A stretch of 32,894 nt of DNA from the NCBI GenBank assembly GCA_002440885.1, contig DJVY01000115.1, positions 1 to 32,894 of the forward strand, written 5' to 3'. Origin of the DNA: Bacteroidales bacterium UBA6244. Lineage in GTDB: Bacteria; Bacteroidota; Bacteroidia; Bacteroidales; F082. The notes under the pieces are model-generated. The model worked only from the letters and a program-made list of their open reading frames with translations. It had not been told where the DNA came from and did not search any database. This document shows, one piece after another, positions 30,315 to 32,894 of the stretch. The translations under genes and the position numbers were made by a program. Position 1 is the stretch's first letter. Every line of letters begins with the position of its first letter.

Positions 30315-31121
30315 TTATGGATTTTTCATTCCAAGTTTAACCTTGGTAATCAGGTTTTTAGTATATAATGGAAAATCTCCTCTCATCATCCAGTCGTAAT
30401 ATGAAGGTTCTTTTAAAAACACCTCGGTAAGTTTTTTACCTTTGTGTTTGCCGAAGTTAATGATCTCTTCATTTTCTTCATTTAAAATGATTTGTCCCAT
30501 TAAATCAGCATTCCGGTGATGCGACGAAAACGCGTGCAGGGCATCCATATCGTTTTTCACGGGTGTTGAAACATTTCCCGATCGGTCTTTAACCGTTGCG
30601 TTTTCATATTTATCCAGCTGTGCTTTGAGTATCTCGTAGGTGGCTATGGTGTCTGCTTCGGCAGCATGGGCATTATCCAGCTCGCGTTGCAGGTAAAATT
30701 TGTAGGCAGCTGAAAGGGTGCGTTGTTCCATTTTCATGAAAATATTTTGCACGTCGATTAGTCTGCGTTTGTTTAAGTCAAAATCTATTCCTGCCCTCAT
30801 GAATTCCTCCATGAGCATCGGGATATCAAACTTAAGCGCGTTATAACCTGCGAGGTCGCAATTTTGCAAAAACCGATCAATCTCTTTGGCTACCAGTTTG
30901 AAAGTTGGTTGGCCGGAGAGTTGGTTATTGTTATAACCATGAATTTGTTCCGCTTCAGCGCTGATGGCGATTTCCGGGTTAAGCAGCCAGGTTTTATTCT
31001 CCTTAGTGCCATTCGGGTTTATTTTCAGGATGCTGATTTCGACAATGCGATCGTGAATAATGTGGAGGCCGGTAGCTTCGATATCGAAAAATGCCAGTGG
31101 TTTTTTTAGGTTTAATTCCAT
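30315..31121 (-). CDS. DnaQ-like 3'-5' exonuclease with ExoX-like C-terminus
   Basis: A 268-aa DEDDh exonuclease. FFDIEATGLHIIHDRIVEIS gives Asp13 and Glu15, AGYNALKFDIPML the next Asp, and DNAHAAEADTIATYE the His/Asp pair. The last 50 residues (IINFGKHKGKKLTEVFLKEP, then YYDWMMRGDFP) match the C-terminal domain of exodeoxyribonuclease X and relatives (DUF3820-like). Likely a DNA repair or end-trimming exonuclease rather than the polymerase III epsilon subunit, since that C-terminal part is not an alpha-binding tail. It lies between the E2 and FAH genes in one minus-strand run. Confidence 0.88.
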   Translation of the reverse strand: MELNLKKPLAFFDIEATGLHIIHDRIVEISILKINPNGTKENKTWLLNPEIAISAEAEQIHGYNNNQLSGQPTFKLVAKEIDRFLQNCDLAGYNALKFDIPMLMEEFMRAGIDFDLNKRRLIDVQNIFMKMEQRTLSAAYKFYLQRELDNAHAAEADTIATYEILKAQLDKYENATVKDRSGNVSTPVKNDMDALHAFSSHHRNADLMGQIILNEENEEIINFGKHKGKKLTEVFLKEPSYYDWMMRGDFPLYTKNLITKVKLGMKNP

Positions 31122-31173
31122 GTTTCAAGAAAGCAAAATGGGGAGCCATAGCCCCCCCGTTCTGCCTGATTTT

Positions 31174-32505
31174 TTAGATTTGTGTATTCGGGTCGAACGA
31201 TTCAAGGAGTTCCTTCATGCGTTTCAGGAACATGCCGCCCAGTGCACCATCCACAATGCGGTGGTCGTAGGCCAGCGAGAGAATCATGATGTGTCGGATG
31301 CCAATCATGTCGCCATCGGGTGTTTCGATTACGCGCGGTTGTTTGCGGATAGCGCCCACCCCCAGAATGGCTACCTGAGGCTGGTTTATGATAGGTGTGC
31401 CGGTAAGGCTGTCGAACGAACCAAAATTGGTGATGGTAAAAGTTCCGCCCTGAATTTCATCGGGTTGCAGCTTGTTGAGGCGTGCCCTTCCGGCCAAATC
31501 ATTTACATTTTTAACAACGCCAAGCAGGTTTTTTTGGTCGGCATTTTTTATTACCGGGACAATTAAATTACCGGAGGGCAACGCTGTGGCCATTCCGATG
31601 TTTATGTTTTTTCGGTAAATGATGTTGTACCCGTCGAGCGAAACATTGATCTGAGGGAATTCTCTCAAAGCCATAGCGGCAGCATGAATAAAGATAGGGG
31701 TGAAGGTGATTTTCTCCCCTTCGCGTTTTGAAAAACTGTCCTTGACTTTATTTCTCCAGTTTACTATTTGGGTAACGTCTGCATCGATGAAAGAGGTGAC
31801 GTGAGGTGAAACCTGTTTCGACATCACCATGTGGTCTGCAATCAGTTTTCGCATCCTGTCCATTTCAACCACCTGATCGCCTTGTCCTGCAGGAACTGAC
31901 GGTGGTGTTACCTTTGGCATTGAGGGTTTTGTCGGGGTGCCTGCGGCTGGCTTAGGTTGAACGGATTTTCTGTTTTCCAGAAACTGAATCACATCGGCTT
32001 TTGTAACGCGGTTATCGTGGCCGGAACCTGTAATTGAATCCAGCTCAGCCAATGAAATGTTTTCGGCTTTGGCCATGCTTTTTACCAATGGCGAGTAAAA
32101 ACGATCACTCGAAGTAAAACCGGCAGGAGCAGGTTGTGTATTTTCAGTAGCCTTTACTTCCGGTTGATTTTCAGCTGTATCAACAGAAGTTGTGTCTTTT
32201 GCTACCTCATTGATATCCTTTTTTTCAGGACTTTCTTCACTGTCATTGGTTGGGGTTTCTTCTCCTTCTGTTTCAACGAGAGCAATCACGGTGCCTACTG
32301 GAACCACATCTCCTTCGTTGAACAGGGTCTTAACCAGCACGCCTTCAACCGGACTTGGAATTTCGCTATCTACTTTATCAGTAGCAATTTCCACGAGTGA
32401 ATCGTCCTCTTCAACAGTGTCGCCAATATTTTTTACCCAGCGGGTGATGGTAGCTTCTATGATGCTTTCGCCCAACTTGGGCATAATGATTTCAAATTTT
32501 GCCAT
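31174..32505 (-). CDS. 2-oxo acid dehydrogenase E2 (dihydrolipoamide acyltransferase)
   Basis: A 443-aa E2 core enzyme. Residues 1-76 are a lipoyl domain with Lys44 in IATDKVDSEIP; a Glu/Pro/Thr linker follows; residues 135-180 are the E3-binding domain (YSPLVKSMAKAENISLAELD); the rest is the acyltransferase domain ending in DHRIVDGALGG with catalytic His415. The style (single lipoyl domain) fits branched-chain 2-oxo acid dehydrogenase, but pyruvate or oxoglutarate cannot be excluded. No E1 or E3 gene is in the window. The frame opens at 32532, but ATG 32505 (MAKFEIIMPKLGES) is the natural start. Confidence 0.95.
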   Translation of the reverse strand: MAKFEIIMPKLGESIIEATITRWVKNIGDTVEEDDSLVEIATDKVDSEIPSPVEGVLVKTLFNEGDVVPVGTVIALVETEGEETPTNDSEESPEKKDINEVAKDTTSVDTAENQPEVKATENTQPAPAGFTSSDRFYSPLVKSMAKAENISLAELDSITGSGHDNRVTKADVIQFLENRKSVQPKPAAGTPTKPSMPKVTPPSVPAGQGDQVVEMDRMRKLIADHMVMSKQVSPHVTSFIDADVTQIVNWRNKVKDSFSKREGEKITFTPIFIHAAAMALREFPQINVSLDGYNIIYRKNINIGMATALPSGNLIVPVIKNADQKNLLGVVKNVNDLAGRARLNKLQPDEIQGGTFTITNFGSFDSLTGTPIINQPQVAILGVGAIRKQPRVIETPDGDMIGIRHIMILSLAYDHRIVDGALGGMFLKRMKELLESFDPNTQI

Positions 32506-32578
32506 GATCGAACAAAGTTTTTTAAAAAACACTAAATCAGTCTGTTTGCGATAAAAAGAGCAACTGATTTTTGAAATG

Positions 32579-32586
32579 CAAAAGTA
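32579..32586 (-). promoter_or_regulatory. -7 box of the E2-exonuclease-FAH run
   Basis: TACTTTTG on the minus strand matches TAnnTTTG; leader about 67 nt to ATG 32505. No clear -33 element. Confidence 0.45.
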
Positions 32587-32855
32587 ACGATTTATTTAAA
32601 ACCTGAAGCTTATCGGGTTCATTTATTTATAATTATTATATTTAAGGGATAATGATGGCAGTTGGCAAAATAAACACACCAATTGTAAATCAAAGAATTC
32701 ATGAATGATTTAAGAACGAGGATTTCACTTCGGAATTCTTAAATCGGTGATCGATATTCATTATTCAAAAAAATCATATTTCAATAGAATAATGCATATT
32801 GATTAACAGCCTGTTTCGTTTAAAGATGATTCTTTGTCCTTGTGCCGGACGGGCA
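32587..32855. other. Intergenic region, no gene seen
   Basis: Apart from the E2 -7 box just before it, this A/T-rich stretch shows no credible coding frame (the longest is 17 codons from 32652). It leads into the inverted repeat at the window edge. Confidence 0.6.
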
Positions 32856-32894
32856 TTTACTTTTTTGCTTGACCAAAAAAGTAAACAAAAAAGT
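32856..32894. repeat. 12-bp inverted repeat with a direct repeat at the window end
   Basis: TTTACTTTTTTG (32856-32867) and CAAAAAAGTAAA (32874-32885) are perfect complements around the 6-nt loop cttgac; CAAAAAAGT is then repeated at 32886-32894. It resembles an intergenic repeat that I recall from Bacteroidota genomes. The window ends inside it, so its full unit is not visible. Confidence 0.6.

Overview
The window comes from a Bacteroidota chromosome, most likely Bacteroidales or a close relative. The support is the set of gene families (TonB-dependent receptor with a carboxypeptidase-regulatory N-terminus, type IX sorting domain, Bacteroidota-type RpoZ and BamD, DUF4835), the many TAnnTTTG promoter -7 boxes, and weak Shine-Dalgarno signals. 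Genus is not readable.

Positions 12-6702 hold a compact integrated element of about 6.7 kb. A 14-bp direct repeat (12-25 and 6689-6702) brackets it, and the right copy is the 3' end of an intact tRNA-Arg(CCG) gene. The element carries a tyrosine integrase, an unknown 204-aa protein, a DUF3853-like helix-turn-helix protein, a RecA-fold RepA/DnaB-like ATPase, a 110-bp cluster of TGTACC/GGTACA motifs with a 16-bp palindrome (candidate origin), and a primase-like gene broken by an in-frame TAA. Five overlapping small unknown genes follow, closed by a strong terminator. I see no relaxase, capsid, portal or large terminase gene, so the element looks like a replication-competent island or phage-satellite-like element that needs a helper. 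That reading is inference.

Positions 6760-18000 are host chromosome: a TonB-dependent receptor and a small exported partner, an exported Mn-type superoxide dismutase, a HEPN-MNT toxin-antitoxin pair whose HEPN gene has an in-frame TAA, a DUF6913-like gene coupled to dapA, a multidomain M14 peptidase with a type IX sorting tail, a seven-helix membrane protein and an alpha-oxoamine synthase.

Positions 18000-32894 are core chromosome: bamD-rpoZ-coaBC-DUF4835 (envelope assembly, transcription, CoA), a soluble hybrid histidine kinase, recQ, an outer-membrane barrel, HU, fmt, a TPR protein, a DUF4412-like protein, and a minus-strand run of an E2 acyltransferase, a DnaQ-like exonuclease and an FAH-family enzyme. 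The last bases form a perfect 12-bp inverted repeat that looks like a dispersed intergenic repeat.
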